Shown here piece by piece: positions 1-9,704 of a stretch of DNA of 64,000 bases. Source of the stretch: Paenibacillus stellifer (GTDB taxonomy: Bacteria; Bacillota; Bacilli; Paenibacillales; Paenibacillaceae). Every line of letters starts with the position of its first letter. The stretch's first letter is position 1. The translations under genes were made by a program, and so were the position numbers. Under the pieces are notes generated by a model that saw only the letters and a program-made list of their open reading frames with translations, made no database searches and had not been told where the DNA came from. The DNA lies in the NCBI RefSeq assembly GCF_000758685.1, contig NZ_CP009286.1:5561001-5625000 (forward strand), written 5' to 3'.

Positions 1-78
1 TGACCATGGTTCGAAGAGGACTGCTGTGGGCTGCGAGATGAACGGCTGATTTTAACTTAGCGAGAAAAGAGGGGTACG

Positions 79-969
79 ATGAAGCCCGTATTCGGCAGTT
101 ACCGGAAATGTGAGACTGTTCCTATTTTCTACCCTCCGCAGCATCAGCCGGGGCAGCCTGGAATTGAATCCATCATGTGCCCCAGACCGGTATCCGAGAG
201 GGCGGATAAGTCACCTGCGGGCAAGCTGGCGGATAAGCTGGCGATTATTACCGGCGGCGACAGCGGCATCGGAAGGGCGGTGTCCTATGCTTTTGCCAAA
301 GAGGGAGCGGACATTGTCATTGTCTACTACAACGAACACGGAGATGCCGAAGAGACGCGGGCGAGAGTAACGGAGCTGGGCCGGAGATGCATTACGATTG
401 CCGGAGATATTGGGGATGAGGATTTTTGCAAGCATGTGGTGGACCTGACCGTGCGAACGTTCGGCAAAATCGATATTCTGGTCAATAACGCAGCGGTGCA
501 ATTTTACCAGCCGAGCATTGAGAACATCACCCGCGAACAGCTTGAATTGACGTTCCGAACCAATATATTTGCGATGTTCTTTCTGACCAAAGCGGCATTG
601 CCTTACTTAAAGCCTGGAAGCGCGATTATCAATACCAGCTCCGAAACGGCAACAAGCGGCTACAAGGTATTGATTGATTACGCTTCAACCAAAGGGGCAA
701 TCAGTGCGTTTACCCGTTCCTTGGCGCTTTCGGTAATCGATCGTGGAATACGTGTCAACGCCGTTGCTCCAGGCACTACCTGGACCCCTCTGGTCCCGGC
801 CTCCTTCCCTCCGGAAGCTTACGCATCCAACGGCTTTGACTCCCCCATGAGAAGAGACGCCCAGCCTGTTGAACTCGCCCCGGCTTACGTATACCTGGCC
901 TCCGACGATTCTTCCTATGTAATGGGGCAGGTAATCCATGTTAACGGCGGAAGCTACTTTGGTCAATGA
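79..969 (+). CDS. SDR family oxidoreductase (YhdF/YghA-like)
   Basis: NAD(P)-dependent short-chain dehydrogenase of 296 residues. The cofactor loop TGGDSGIG is at 58-65, NNAA at 136-139, and the catalytic Ser188, Tyr201 and Lys205 lie in SSET...YASTK. The roughly 50-residue N-terminal extension with PPQHQPGQPGIES is typical of the YhdF/YghA subgroup (glucose/ribitol dehydrogenase-like, often stress-associated). The substrate cannot be read from sequence. The ATG follows AGAGGGG with good spacing. The gene ends convergently with the germination operon and overlaps its last gene by 7 bp. The C-terminal VNGG motif is intact. Confidence 0.93.
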   Translation: MKPVFGSYRKCETVPIFYPPQHQPGQPGIESIMCPRPVSERADKSPAGKLADKLAIITGGDSGIGRAVSYAFAKEGADIVIVYYNEHGDAEETRARVTELGRRCITIAGDIGDEDFCKHVVDLTVRTFGKIDILVNNAAVQFYQPSIENITREQLELTFRTNIFAMFFLTKAALPYLKPGSAIINTSSETATSGYKVLIDYASTKGAISAFTRSLALSVIDRGIRVNAVAPGTTWTPLVPASFPPEAYASNGFDSPMRRDAQPVELAPAYVYLASDDSSYVMGQVIHVNGGSYFGQ

Positions 970-2063
970 GACCGCTTCTTGGCCGTGAACAGCGTGATGA
1001 GTGTCATAATGATCAAAGGAAGCACATTGGCGATCGCATTCCACAGCGGCCAAACGTTCCCTACGACTTCGCTCCATCTGGTCTCACCTTTATAGAGCAC
1101 GATGGAGAGCAAGAAATTGACCAGCGCAAGCGGGAAAATCAATATCCGATAATCCGTAAGCTTCAACAGCCGGGCAACCGTTAAGGCCAGCACCAGCAGC
1201 GCAATCGTCGCTTTCATAAAGGAGCCGACAACCAGTGCAAAACCGATAATGGATTCGATTCGCTCAATAATATCCTGGATATCGATCAACCGGGCAATCT
1301 GGAACAATGTATATTTAACCGAGCCGCATAACGGGCCCAGAACCATAATGGCGCATACTGTTACAAGGATGAAGCAGATGCCGTTCGCCACCATAGCGAG
1401 CAGCATGCCATGTTCGAAGCGTTCCCGGTCCTCCTTGCGGACGTAGGGCGTCAGCATGGAGAACAGAAAAATTTCACCATACGGAAATCCGGAGGTAAAA
1501 TATGCGCCATGCAGAATCGGTCTGATTCCTTCAGGAGCAATGGGAAACAGATGCTCCGGTTTGAAATAGTAAATAGACAATAACAAAGTTACAATTACGG
1601 ACAACACGGTGACGGAAATGAGGACGGTGAACATTCTCGCCATCGTCTCGATGCCCGAGCGGGCAGTCAATGAAACAATAAGGAATACACAGGCGTGAAT
1701 GACATACATAGGCGTTTCTCTCAGCATGGAGCTTCTAAAGAATAATCCGATATCCAGTACGATTCCGGCACTCATATGCAGAACGAGAGTAATGAACGGA
1801 ATCGCGAGCAGGACCGTAAACGGGCCGCCGATCATTTTTCGGCTGTAGTCAATAAAGCTGAGTCCCGGGTGCTGCCGGTTTAAATAGAGCAGGCCCAATA
1901 GAAAGATCACACCCAGGCTCCATGATATCAAAAGGGAAATCCATGCTCCTGTTTTGGCAAAGCTCGTTAGAGGTCCGGGAATGTTGATAATCGCAGAGCC
2001 TGTCATATAAACAAAAAAAAGAACCGACATTTGTGATGCGCTTATGGATTCTTTCTTGTACAT
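963..2063 (-). CDS. Spore germination protein, GerB/GerAB family (ArcD/ProY-type transporter)
   Basis: Integral membrane subunit of a nutrient-germinant receptor in the spore inner membrane, related to APC-type amino acid transporters. The 366 residues show about ten hydrophobic segments, beginning with MSVLFFVYMTGSAIINIPGP. The GerB subunit is generally taken to bind the germinant. The start is supported by GGGAGG seven bases before ATG. It is the last gene of a four-gene minus-strand operon: GerA, GerC, a small membrane protein, then GerB. The ligand is unknown. The family call is firm; the subunit letters follow B. subtilis usage. Confidence 0.93.
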   Translation of the reverse strand: MYKKESISASQMSVLFFVYMTGSAIINIPGPLTSFAKTGAWISLLISWSLGVIFLLGLLYLNRQHPGLSFIDYSRKMIGGPFTVLLAIPFITLVLHMSAGIVLDIGLFFRSSMLRETPMYVIHACVFLIVSLTARSGIETMARMFTVLISVTVLSVIVTLLLSIYYFKPEHLFPIAPEGIRPILHGAYFTSGFPYGEIFLFSMLTPYVRKEDRERFEHGMLLAMVANGICFILVTVCAIMVLGPLCGSVKYTLFQIARLIDIQDIIERIESIIGFALVVGSFMKATIALLVLALTVARLLKLTDYRILIFPLALVNFLLSIVLYKGETRWSEVVGNVWPLWNAIANVLPLIIMTLITLFTAKKRSH

Positions 2064-2111
2064 ATAATCCTCCCATAAAAAACAATGTTCCCCGCCTGTC
2101 GTCTGGACGGA

Positions 2112-2354
2112 TCAGGAAGAAGGCTTCAAGTATTTCATAATTTGATCGGAAGGAGGCTTCAAAACATAGTCGATCAAGGTGTTGAGATCAGGCCAGTGCT
2201 TCCCCAGAACGAAATCAAAGCCTAGATATACAGTGATTAACATGATGCTTATATAAGCGACACGCTCTTTAGGCCGGCTCTTCATCACCTTTGGCACGTC
2301 ACTTGCCAGAATCACGAGGTAAATCATCAGGAGAAAGGCTGTTTTTGCCCACAT
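2112..2354 (-). CDS. Small membrane protein of the germination operon
   Basis: An 80-residue protein with two predicted helices, at about 5-20 and 30-50, and a polar C-terminus. AGAGG precedes the ATG. Its first 28 bases overlap the end of the GerC gene, which suggests translational coupling. Small two-helix proteins are known extra subunits (GerD/GerQ-like or 'GerX D-subunit') in some GerA-family operons. That role is inferred here from position and topology only, as I do not recognise a specific family signature. Confidence 0.7.
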   Translation of the reverse strand: MWAKTAFLLMIYLVILASDVPKVMKSRPKERVAYISIMLITVYLGFDFVLGKHWPDLNTLIDYVLKPPSDQIMKYLKPSS

Positions 2355-3556
2355 ATGCGCATTCCTCTTTGCGTGGAATATGTTACTTCTCTTTTTTTTC
2401 CGAACGGCGTAGTCGACTTGATTCCCGCATCCGAAAAGTTAACGTCAACATGAATGTCCACCCGGCTCTCTGCAAAACGCTTGTCCCATGTTGGTTTCCA
2501 GCGTTTCCACAACCGGGGGTTTTTCCGGTAGATTTGATCTCCGGCGCCAATCACGTCCATCTTTTGTTCCTGGAATGCGGCGATCACTTTCTGCAGGCGG
2601 CTCTCGATGCATTTTTGAATATGATCTTCCAGACGCTCCTCATCCTTTTCTGTTTTGATTGTAGTGCAGGTAAGCTCGCCAGGCGATCCGCCAATCCGGG
2701 TTGAGATATGAATAACGGCCCTTTCTCTTTTCGTATCCGTTTTTATTTTCGTCTTTAGTGACATGACCTCGAAGGATTCCATCCTTCTCTTATCCTCTTC
2801 AGACGACTCCGGACAAGGAAACTCTATAATTCCGTTATCATATTTATTCAGAAGCATCATCAATGATTCGGTATCGGCAGGCGGCACGACGCTGGTCATT
2901 TTCCCGTTCTTGAGCAAGGCAACTCCGGACGCGGTAATAACCCGGGACGGGCCGGTCTCCTTGACATACGGCAGATTCTCAACATCTGTCTCGCCCATGA
3001 ACTGCAAGGCAAGATCAAAGAACGGAATCTTAGATGTCTTGGCCGTATACTTTGCACCGGCTTTCAGCAATTCCTGCAGCTGTTGTCCGATCGTACTCTC
3101 AATAAACGGCTTGATTTTGAACAGGTCTCCTGCATTCCCTCCAGCGATCATTACAGGAACAGTCGGCCTTGGCTCCTGATCTCGCGAGAAGAAATCAAGC
3201 ACTTCCCGAATGTCCTCTTCCTTGGCCAACTCTTCTCCTATGAGAATCACACGTATATGATCCCACTTCGCCTTGCGTCCGTAACGAATGGGGATATCGC
3301 GTATCGCCTCAAAGACAGTGTTCGCCTCTGTTCGTATACTGATGCCTTTTGCCGGCGTCTTCTTGCTGTCTCCCCCCGTCCCCTCCCCGCTGGTAGGACT
3401 ATAGAAATGGGTGGTAAGCGCAATTTTCCCCTGTTCTCCCTTATCAAGCGCTACTGCCTGGACATACCCAAACTCCGTCAATTCCGTTTTATCCCAACAG
3501 CCGGATGTGAGGAGAACTAGCGGAATGGACAGGGTAACGGCAATCCATCTTCTCAT
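2327..3556 (-). CDS. Ger(x)C family spore germination lipoprotein
   Basis: Lipoprotein subunit of the germinant receptor, 409 residues. The N-terminus has a lipobox, LLTSGCWDKTEL, with the lipidated Cys near residue 20, and the WDKTELxEFG motif that opens most GerC proteins. The rest matches the family layout: a VLDFFSRDQEPR-type motif in the first domain and a long C-terminal domain with RLQKVIAAFQEQKMDVIGAG. Its start overlaps the GerA stop by one base. GerC proteins sit on the outer face of the spore inner membrane and are required for receptor function. Confidence 0.94.
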   Translation of the reverse strand: MRRWIAVTLSIPLVLLTSGCWDKTELTEFGYVQAVALDKGEQGKIALTTHFYSPTSGEGTGGDSKKTPAKGISIRTEANTVFEAIRDIPIRYGRKAKWDHIRVILIGEELAKEEDIREVLDFFSRDQEPRPTVPVMIAGGNAGDLFKIKPFIESTIGQQLQELLKAGAKYTAKTSKIPFFDLALQFMGETDVENLPYVKETGPSRVITASGVALLKNGKMTSVVPPADTESLMMLLNKYDNGIIEFPCPESSEEDKRRMESFEVMSLKTKIKTDTKRERAVIHISTRIGGSPGELTCTTIKTEKDEERLEDHIQKCIESRLQKVIAAFQEQKMDVIGAGDQIYRKNPRLWKRWKPTWDKRFAESRVDIHVDVNFSDAGIKSTTPFGKKREVTYSTQRGMRICGQKQPFS

Positions 3557-5151
3557 TATGCCTTTCTCCCTCCTCCTTTAAGCTTGTGCAGATGGCGATT
3601 CCTGGGTGCATGCAGCAGGATTTGACGGGGGAATACAACGAAAATATCCCGAAATTGCTTCACATCAAGCGGTGCGGCAGAGGACAGATACGGTTGTCCG
3701 AGCGATCTCATATTTGACAAGTGAAGAAAGGAGAGCAGCAGACCGAGCATAACACCGAATCCTCCAAGCGTTGCCGCCAGAGCCATCAAAGGAAACCGCA
3801 AGACGCGGATGGCGATGGACATGCTGTATTGAGGAAGGGCAAACGATGCGATCCCCGTCAGGGAGACAACAATGACCATCACCGGGGATGCGATCTTCGC
3901 CTGGATTGCCGCCTGTCCGATTACGAGCGCTCCGACAATGCTGACGGCGGAACCGATCGGCCGCGGCAGGCGTATGCCGGCTTCCCGGAGCAGTTCAAAG
4001 AAGAATTCCATAAGCAGCGCCTCGACAAAGGCGGGGAACGGAATCCCCTCCCGCGTATCCAGAATGGCAAGCAGCAAAATGGTGGGTATTAATTCCGAAT
4101 GAAAGGTAGTTAAGGCAATGTAGGAGCTTGGCAGCAGCAGCGCTATGATGCATGCGCCGATCCGGAGTATTCTGATCAATGAGGAGTAGACCGTGTTGTG
4201 ATAATAATCTTCACTTGATGAGAAATACTCAAAGAAGAGCCCGGGGCAAATCAGAATGGTCGGTGTTCCGTCTACCATTACAATAATCTTGCCGTCCAGC
4301 AGTGCGGCTACCGCCGTATCCGGTCTTTCCGTATATCGGACCTGGGGAAAAGGTGTATAACGCGAATCCCCGATCCATTCCTCCAGGTAGGATGTCTCCA
4401 GAATCTCCTCTTGGTCAATTTGCGAGATCCTCCGCTTGAACTCGGATAATGTCTCTGGATTCACGACACCATCCAGGTATCCGTAGGTGATCTTCCTTCT
4501 GCTCTCCTTGCCCGCCGTTAATGATTGAAGCTTCAAACGGCTCGATTTCAGCAAAAAACGGATTAAGCCAATATTCGTCTCCAGATCCTCGATAGTGCTC
4601 ATATGAGGCCCCTGCACGACCGATTCCGTAATCGGCTCCGCAACCTGGCGCAGCTGTATCCCGAACGCACAATAGCTTAGCGCCTTGTCCCATTGGTCAA
4701 AGAAGATGACAATGCTGCCTTCCAGGACAGAATTGACGGCATTCGTGAAATCATCCTCGACGTTAGCCGACTGGGCCGATACCCCGTTATTCGCAAAAAA
4801 GCTCTTAATCACTTCAGGCGTAATCGTTGTCGCCGGTCCGATTTCATGTGTAACCAAATCCTGCAGCGATTCCTTCATGTAATTGGTCTTTTTGTTCTGG
4901 ATCAGCGAGTCAAAATAAACGGAGAACGCCTTATATTCCAAGGAAGGACCATAGCTCCAGGGAATTATGGTGAGGTCGTTGCAGTCCTGAAATGTATCCT
5001 GAATCCGCTTCAGATTGTCCTGCAGACACGGTGAAATCGGCGTTTGCCCCGTTTCCCCTGCTGTCTTGCCCTTTTGATTTGAGGAAGCCTCTGGCGTTGT
5101 ACGCTCGGCAGGTTTATGGTTTGAATTGTTCTCCTGCATCATCAACGACAT
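3556..5151 (-). CDS. Spore germination protein, GerA family
   Basis: First gene of the operon, 531 residues. A soluble N-terminal domain of about 300 residues is followed by five or six membrane helices and a short basic tail, the standard GerAA layout. Conserved pieces include YLDGVVNPETL, VMVDGTPT, the PRPIGSAVSIVGALVIGQAAI region and FPRQILLHAPRNR at the end. Two starts are possible. The ATG at 5142 has the better spacing from AAGGA and would drop three residues. The GerA subunit can act as a cation channel in the characterised receptors. Confidence 0.95.
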   Translation of the reverse strand: MSLMMQENNSNHKPAERTTPEASSNQKGKTAGETGQTPISPCLQDNLKRIQDTFQDCNDLTIIPWSYGPSLEYKAFSVYFDSLIQNKKTNYMKESLQDLVTHEIGPATTITPEVIKSFFANNGVSAQSANVEDDFTNAVNSVLEGSIVIFFDQWDKALSYCAFGIQLRQVAEPITESVVQGPHMSTIEDLETNIGLIRFLLKSSRLKLQSLTAGKESRRKITYGYLDGVVNPETLSEFKRRISQIDQEEILETSYLEEWIGDSRYTPFPQVRYTERPDTAVAALLDGKIIVMVDGTPTILICPGLFFEYFSSSEDYYHNTVYSSLIRILRIGACIIALLLPSSYIALTTFHSELIPTILLLAILDTREGIPFPAFVEALLMEFFFELLREAGIRLPRPIGSAVSIVGALVIGQAAIQAKIASPVMVIVVSLTGIASFALPQYSMSIAIRVLRFPLMALAATLGGFGVMLGLLLSFLHLSNMRSLGQPYLSSAAPLDVKQFRDIFVVFPRQILLHAPRNRHLHKLKGGGRKA

Positions 5152-5322
5152 CCTTATGCTGAAATTTTAACAATGACCGGTATTTATCGGTTAAGGTGAC
5201 AAGCTTTAGGGACAGTATGCCCCGGTTTCCCTCTCTCATACGAAATTATGCGCGCAAGCATACTGGAAGGAACGGCAAGCGATGAGTAAGGCTACCGTAA
5301 GCAAGCCCTGCATTATGGTCGC

Positions 5323-5365
5323 AAAAAAAGGCGCGAAGGACCTGTTCATTCAGGTCTTTCGCGCC
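5323..5365 (-). terminator. Rho-independent terminator of the SLH serine-hydrolase gene
   Basis: On the minus strand a 15-bp GC-rich stem (arms 5330-5344 and 5351-5365, one G-T wobble) with a six-base loop is followed by seven T residues. It lies just past the stop of the gene ending at 5391. Confidence 0.9.
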
Positions 5366-5390
5366 CTTCTCTTTTATGATCGGATTCGGA

Positions 5391-7697
5391 TTATAGCTGA
5401 AAACGCAAATCTGCGATGAGCTTCACAGCTTCGGCTCTCGTGGCCGGATTGCCGGGACGGAGGGTGCCGTCCGGATAGCCGTTCACAAGCTGCAGGGAGA
5501 CTGCTTTGGCGACAGCCTCGCTCGCCCAGGACGGTATGCTCTTTCCGTCCTTGAAGGAGGCGGCTGCCGAAGGTACGGCGACCTTGCCATGCTTGTATTC
5601 ATAGGCCCGGGTAATCAAGGACATGACCTCCGCGCGGCTGATCGAAGCATTCGGCCGGAAGGAGCCGTCCGATCCGAGCGCGATGCCCGCCGCTTGAGCG
5701 GCAGCGACGTCTGACGCATACCAGGCCTCGCTCGGGACGTCGGCAAACGGCTGACCGCCGGTGGAAGCCGCAAGACCGAGGGACCGCGCAAGCAGGGAGA
5801 CGAATTCCGCGCGAGTAATATCGCGTTCCGGACTGAACGTGCTGCTTGTACTTCCCTTTACGACATTCGCGGCAGCGGCGCTCTCAATTAGCGATTCCGC
5901 CCAGTAGCCGGGCTTCACATCCGTGAATTTTACATTATTGGTCAGGCTGCTGTATACCGCCTTAGCGACGGATTGCACGACCGGATTGCCAATCGCCTGT
6001 GCCTCATCGAAACTGCCCGTCGTCGTGACCTCGGTCATGACGGAGATGGCGACCTCCTTGCCCGGTACGAGGAAATAGCCGACGTCATGGGTCACGTTCG
6101 CATTCTCGCCTGTTTTGTGGGCAATCGGAGCATCCGGCAGCGCGGCGCCAAACTTCGTGTTCACCTCTTGCGCCTTCATCCAATTGATAATCTGCTCACT
6201 CGATTGGGTGGACAGAAACTCATGGTTGTAGATTTTGGCAAGCAGCGTCACCAGGTCGGCCGCGTCGATATAGTTGTCCTGCGCCGGTGTCGGCGCTGCG
6301 GCAAACATCTTGCGGCCCAGATGCATCGTCTTAAGACCCAATTGATCCATGAGCGCCTGAACCTTGTCCAATCCGACAACGTCGATCAGCACGTTGGTCG
6401 CAGTATTGTCAGACTGGGTGATCATCAGCCGCGCTAGCCGCTCGATTGTCACATCCTGCGGGAAAGTCTCCTTCTGGAGCGATCCCGTGCCTCCGACAAC
6501 ATCGTCCGGTTCAACCGTCACCTTCTGGCCCAGCGTTAATGCGCCCTTGTCCACTTGCTGCATCAGGGTCGATACAAGCGCCATTTTGATAGTGCTGGCC
6601 GGCATATAAGACTGCCGCGATCCCAGCAGAACTTCGGCGCCGCCAGCTTGTCCGCTCAAATCCTTGATGTCGACCGACACGCGAATGCCCTCCCTCTCGG
6701 CTGCGTCGATGATTGGGGCAACCGCCAGAGACATAGCCGGCCATGCCGAAGCGGTAGAAGCCGCAGATGATGGATGGTCGGACAGATAGTTGTATGTTGC
6801 CTTGGCGATGCGCTGCACGTAAGGGTTGTCGAGCTCCTGGGCTTTGCCGGCGTCTTCCGGCTTCAGCACCTTCGTAAGTACGGCTATCGCGATTTCGCGG
6901 CCCGGAATGAGGAAGTAGCCGACGTCGTGGCTGACGTCCCCAAGCTCCCCGGTCTTATGTGCAATCGGCTTGCCCTGCAGCACGGCGCCGAATTTCGTAT
7001 TGACCTCCTGCGCCTTCATCCACTCGAGAATCTGGTCGCGGGACTTCGCTGACACGACCTCCGCGTTATAGATTCGATCAAGCAAAGTGAGCATCTCGGG
7101 GGCGCTCGTATAGTTATCCTCGGCAGGAGATTTGGCCGGGGTCATCATTTTGCGTCCAAGATGGGTGACAGTGAAGCCTTGGCTCTTGATGAACGCGTTA
7201 ACCTTGTCGAAGCCGACGAGGCCGATCAGGACGTTCGTTGCGGTATTGTCCGACTGCGTGATCATCAGCTTGGCCAGCCGCCCGATCGTCACATCCTGCG
7301 GGAATTTCTCTTTCTGCAGCGAACCGGCTCCGCCGACGACATCTTCAGGCTTCACCGTCAGCGTCTCATCCAGCGTGTGCTGGCCGGCATCTACTTCCTG
7401 CATAAGGGTCGCAATCAACGCCAGCTTGATAATGCTTGCGGAGTAATAGGCATCCTGAGAGCCGAGCTCGATCGTCTCATGTCCGTATGTACCGCTCAAA
7501 TCTTCGATGTCGACCGATACGCCGACCCCATGCTCTTCAGCCGCATCGATAATGGGCTGAAGCACGGTTGCCAAGCCGGTCAGATGTTCGCCGGAAGCAG
7601 CCGCGTAAGCGGACGGCGCTTGAACGGACGGCAGCAGCAGTGCTGCGGATAAGGTGACTGCCGTCAAGACTTTGAGACTTCTGGATTTTTTGCGCAT
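5391..7697 (-). CDS. Surface protein: two tandem beta-lactamase-like serine hydrolase domains plus three SLH domains
   Basis: 768 residues with a Sec signal peptide (about 1-33, AYA-A). Domain 1 (about 41-305) has S88-I-I-K91, S149-D-N151 and K248-T-G250. Domain 2 (about 321-585) has S368-T-I-K371, S429-D-N431 and K528-T-G530. This is the class A beta-lactamase/PBP fold (PF13354 type), duplicated with a 280-residue period. In both copies GRKM occupies the place where class A enzymes have the RWE segment holding Glu166, so efficient beta-lactam hydrolysis is doubtful. Three SLH domains (about 590-640, 650-700, 715-765) should anchor it to pyruvylated wall polymer. GGGAGG precedes the ATG. A role in wall remodelling or penicillin binding is inference. 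Confidence 0.92.
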   Translation of the reverse strand: MRKKSRSLKVLTAVTLSAALLLPSVQAPSAYAAASGEHLTGLATVLQPIIDAAEEHGVGVSVDIEDLSGTYGHETIELGSQDAYYSASIIKLALIATLMQEVDAGQHTLDETLTVKPEDVVGGAGSLQKEKFPQDVTIGRLAKLMITQSDNTATNVLIGLVGFDKVNAFIKSQGFTVTHLGRKMMTPAKSPAEDNYTSAPEMLTLLDRIYNAEVVSAKSRDQILEWMKAQEVNTKFGAVLQGKPIAHKTGELGDVSHDVGYFLIPGREIAIAVLTKVLKPEDAGKAQELDNPYVQRIAKATYNYLSDHPSSAASTASAWPAMSLAVAPIIDAAEREGIRVSVDIKDLSGQAGGAEVLLGSRQSYMPASTIKMALVSTLMQQVDKGALTLGQKVTVEPDDVVGGTGSLQKETFPQDVTIERLARLMITQSDNTATNVLIDVVGLDKVQALMDQLGLKTMHLGRKMFAAAPTPAQDNYIDAADLVTLLAKIYNHEFLSTQSSEQIINWMKAQEVNTKFGAALPDAPIAHKTGENANVTHDVGYFLVPGKEVAISVMTEVTTTGSFDEAQAIGNPVVQSVAKAVYSSLTNNVKFTDVKPGYWAESLIESAAAANVVKGSTSSTFSPERDITRAEFVSLLARSLGLAASTGGQPFADVPSEAWYASDVAAAQAAGIALGSDGSFRPNASISRAEVMSLITRAYEYKHGKVAVPSAAASFKDGKSIPSWASEAVAKAVSLQLVNGYPDGTLRPGNPATRAEAVKLIADLRFQL

Positions 7698-8005
7698 GAT
7701 AGCCTCCCGAATGAATTGTTATATTTCCTTACGCAAGAATGGATATGATCGGACATATTATATACCCATGTTATTTTATATATCAATATTTTAATAGATT
7801 TTTATTGATTTATAAGAAAATATAGATGATAGACACAGTCTGGCTCATCCATTTTATCCGCAAGCCTTGTTCTGAGGATCGATCAATAGCGATTGTCGTG
7901 GCGTCGTCGTAATCGGGCACGACGATGCGTACCAGGGAAAGAGGATAATCAGTTCAACCCGAAGCCCGCGCGTTGACGCAATAGGGCAACGAGTTGACAT
8001 ATTCA
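7698..8005. other. Intergenic region, AT-rich promoter zone
   Basis: About 300 bases without a gene. The part next to the SLH gene (about 7740-7830) is very AT-rich and presumably holds its minus-strand promoter. The remainder shows no convincing terminator for the GH130 gene that ends at 8006. Confidence 0.5.
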
Positions 8006-9070
8006 TTAGGCCAAAGGTTTCTCATACGAGAGCGTATCAAAAACTTCGGCCAGCGGAATATCGGCTACCGCCATCACTTCATCCGCAGCCCCGTAATACA
8101 TCCGGACGGTGTCCCCGATCAGGAGAGCGCCGCAGGAGAACACCACTCCGCCGAAGAAGCCGTTCAGCTCATAATCCGCTTCCGGCTCCATGAAGGGACG
8201 CGTCGACCGCGCCACAACCTTGCCCGGATCTTCGAGGTCGAGCAATACGGCGCCCATGCAGTAGCGATGCTTCGCATCCGCGCCGTGGTACAAGGCCAGC
8301 CAGCCGCGGTCTGTACGGATCGGCACCGCGCCCCCGCCCATTCGGCCTCCGTCCCAAGCCCCCGGACGAAGTCCCATCAAGAAGCGGTGATTGCCCCAAT
8401 GCAGCAGATCGGGCGACTCGGCGATCCACATCTCCGGCGCGCCGAAGGAATGGGGAACCGGGCGGGTGAGCGCATAATAACGGCCGCCGATTTTCTCCGG
8501 GAAGAGCATGACGTCCTTGTTCTCGGGCGCCATCATGACTCCATGACGCTTGAACGTGCGAAAGTCGCTCGTCTCCGCAAGGCCGACACCAACTCCCCGG
8601 ACGGAGGCTGCACTGTACGTGATGTAGTACTTGTCTCCGATCAGAGTGATGCGGGGGTCCTCCACTCCCCAGGCTTCGAGGGCCGTCTGCGGAAACACGG
8701 CAGGCGTGTCCTCAACCGTGAAATGGTAGCCGTCCTTGCTTCGCGCAACCCGAAGATGGGACATGGAGGTCAGCATGACCATCTTCCCGTTCTCCGCAAC
8801 AAAGCGGGAATCGGCGAAGCTGTAGCGCGGATCGTCCTTTGATACCCTGACCACCTCAACTTCGCCCGTCGCTTCATTCAGCTTGGGGGTCAGGAGTTCA
8901 TCCTCGCGCTCTGAGATCGGCGCTTCGGCCACGCGGAGAAGAAGGATGGTCTCGTCTCCATAAGTCGCTACCGCGGCGTTGAAGGCTCCGAGCACTTTGA
9001 AGTCGGGACGGGAAGGCTTGACATCGGCGGTCTTCACCACCGGATTATACTCACTTCGTATGACTGGCAA
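8006..9070 (-). CDS. GH130 family beta-mannoside phosphorylase-like protein
   Basis: 354 residues of the five-bladed GH130 fold. Family landmarks are GAFNAAV near 29, VEDPRIT at 136-142 with the conserved Asp138, the KIGGRYYALTRP segment, and GxWDGGRMGGGAVPI. GH130 enzymes phosphorolyse or hydrolyse beta-1,2- or beta-1,4-mannosides in the cytoplasm. The exact linkage cannot be assigned. Start: TTG at 9070 preceded by AGGAG at good spacing. The region upstream on the same strand is the remnant of a sugar-binding lipoprotein, so this gene is probably a survivor of a larger oligosaccharide uptake operon. Confidence 0.88.
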   Translation of the reverse strand: MPVIRSEYNPVVKTADVKPSRPDFKVLGAFNAAVATYGDETILLLRVAEAPISEREDELLTPKLNEATGEVEVVRVSKDDPRYSFADSRFVAENGKMVMLTSMSHLRVARSKDGYHFTVEDTPAVFPQTALEAWGVEDPRITLIGDKYYITYSAASVRGVGVGLAETSDFRTFKRHGVMMAPENKDVMLFPEKIGGRYYALTRPVPHSFGAPEMWIAESPDLLHWGNHRFLMGLRPGAWDGGRMGGGAVPIRTDRGWLALYHGADAKHRYCMGAVLLDLEDPGKVVARSTRPFMEPEADYELNGFFGGVVFSCGALLIGDTVRMYYGAADEVMAVADIPLAEVFDTLSYEKPLA

Positions 9071-9162
9071 TGCAATCTCCTCTTTCTCCTAATGGGGTAG
9101 AATCCGGGACAAGGACCGGCTGTGCTTCAATAACCGGCCCATGCCCATGTCAGATAACTGAA

Positions 9163-9690
9163 TCAGTTACCGGCTACGAATACGTCAATTTGCTTCTGAA
9201 TCTCATCGATGACTTTTTGGCCGCCGATTCCGAGCACCTTGTCTTTCAAGGTTTCCTTGCCCTTGGGCAATGTTCTTGGACAGGATGCCGTCCTTGTAAT
9301 ACTTTGTTACCCGTTCCAGAGGCTGATTCAGCGATTTGGCATCCCAGGCTCCGACAACTTTTTTTATCCGACAAGGAGTAGTAGAACATCGAGACCGTGG
9401 TTTCAAGGTCAATGTCCTTGCTTGTATTTACGTTATTGTTAAAAATGAGGGCCAGTCTGTCCGCTTTGCGGCCATCGATGACGAAAGGCTTAACTGTCGC
9501 CTCTTTCTCCTTCACGATGTAGAGGAACTTCTCGACATCCGCGACCGTCTTCAGCTCCGGCATGCCGTATTTCTCGCGCAGGTCCTCGCGGATCAGGAAG
9601 CCGGACTCGAGCCAGCGGCATGTTCGCATCCGAGGATCTCGGGGAAGCGTTTTCCGCCTCCGCCGTATCCCGTAAGCAGCAGCGAGAAGC
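9163..9690 (-). pseudogene. Remnant of an ABC-transporter solute-binding lipoprotein
   Basis: Pieces of a family-1 sugar-binding protein lie in different frames. Near 9650-9690 there is a lipobox-like LLLTGYGGGG with the expected Cys read as Tyr. From 9629 to about 9365 runs a frame with FLIREDLREKYGMPELKTV and VDGRKADRLALIF. Then a second frame has KVVGAWDAKSLNQPLERV and YYKDGILSKNIAQG. Finally a third frame has KDKVLGIGGQKVIDEIQKQI and stops at 9163-9165. Only about 170 residues of a normally 450-550-residue protein remain, so large deletions and at least two or three frameshifts have occurred. Confidence 0.82.
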
Positions 9691-9704
9691 TCCGGCCAAC
9701 AGAA

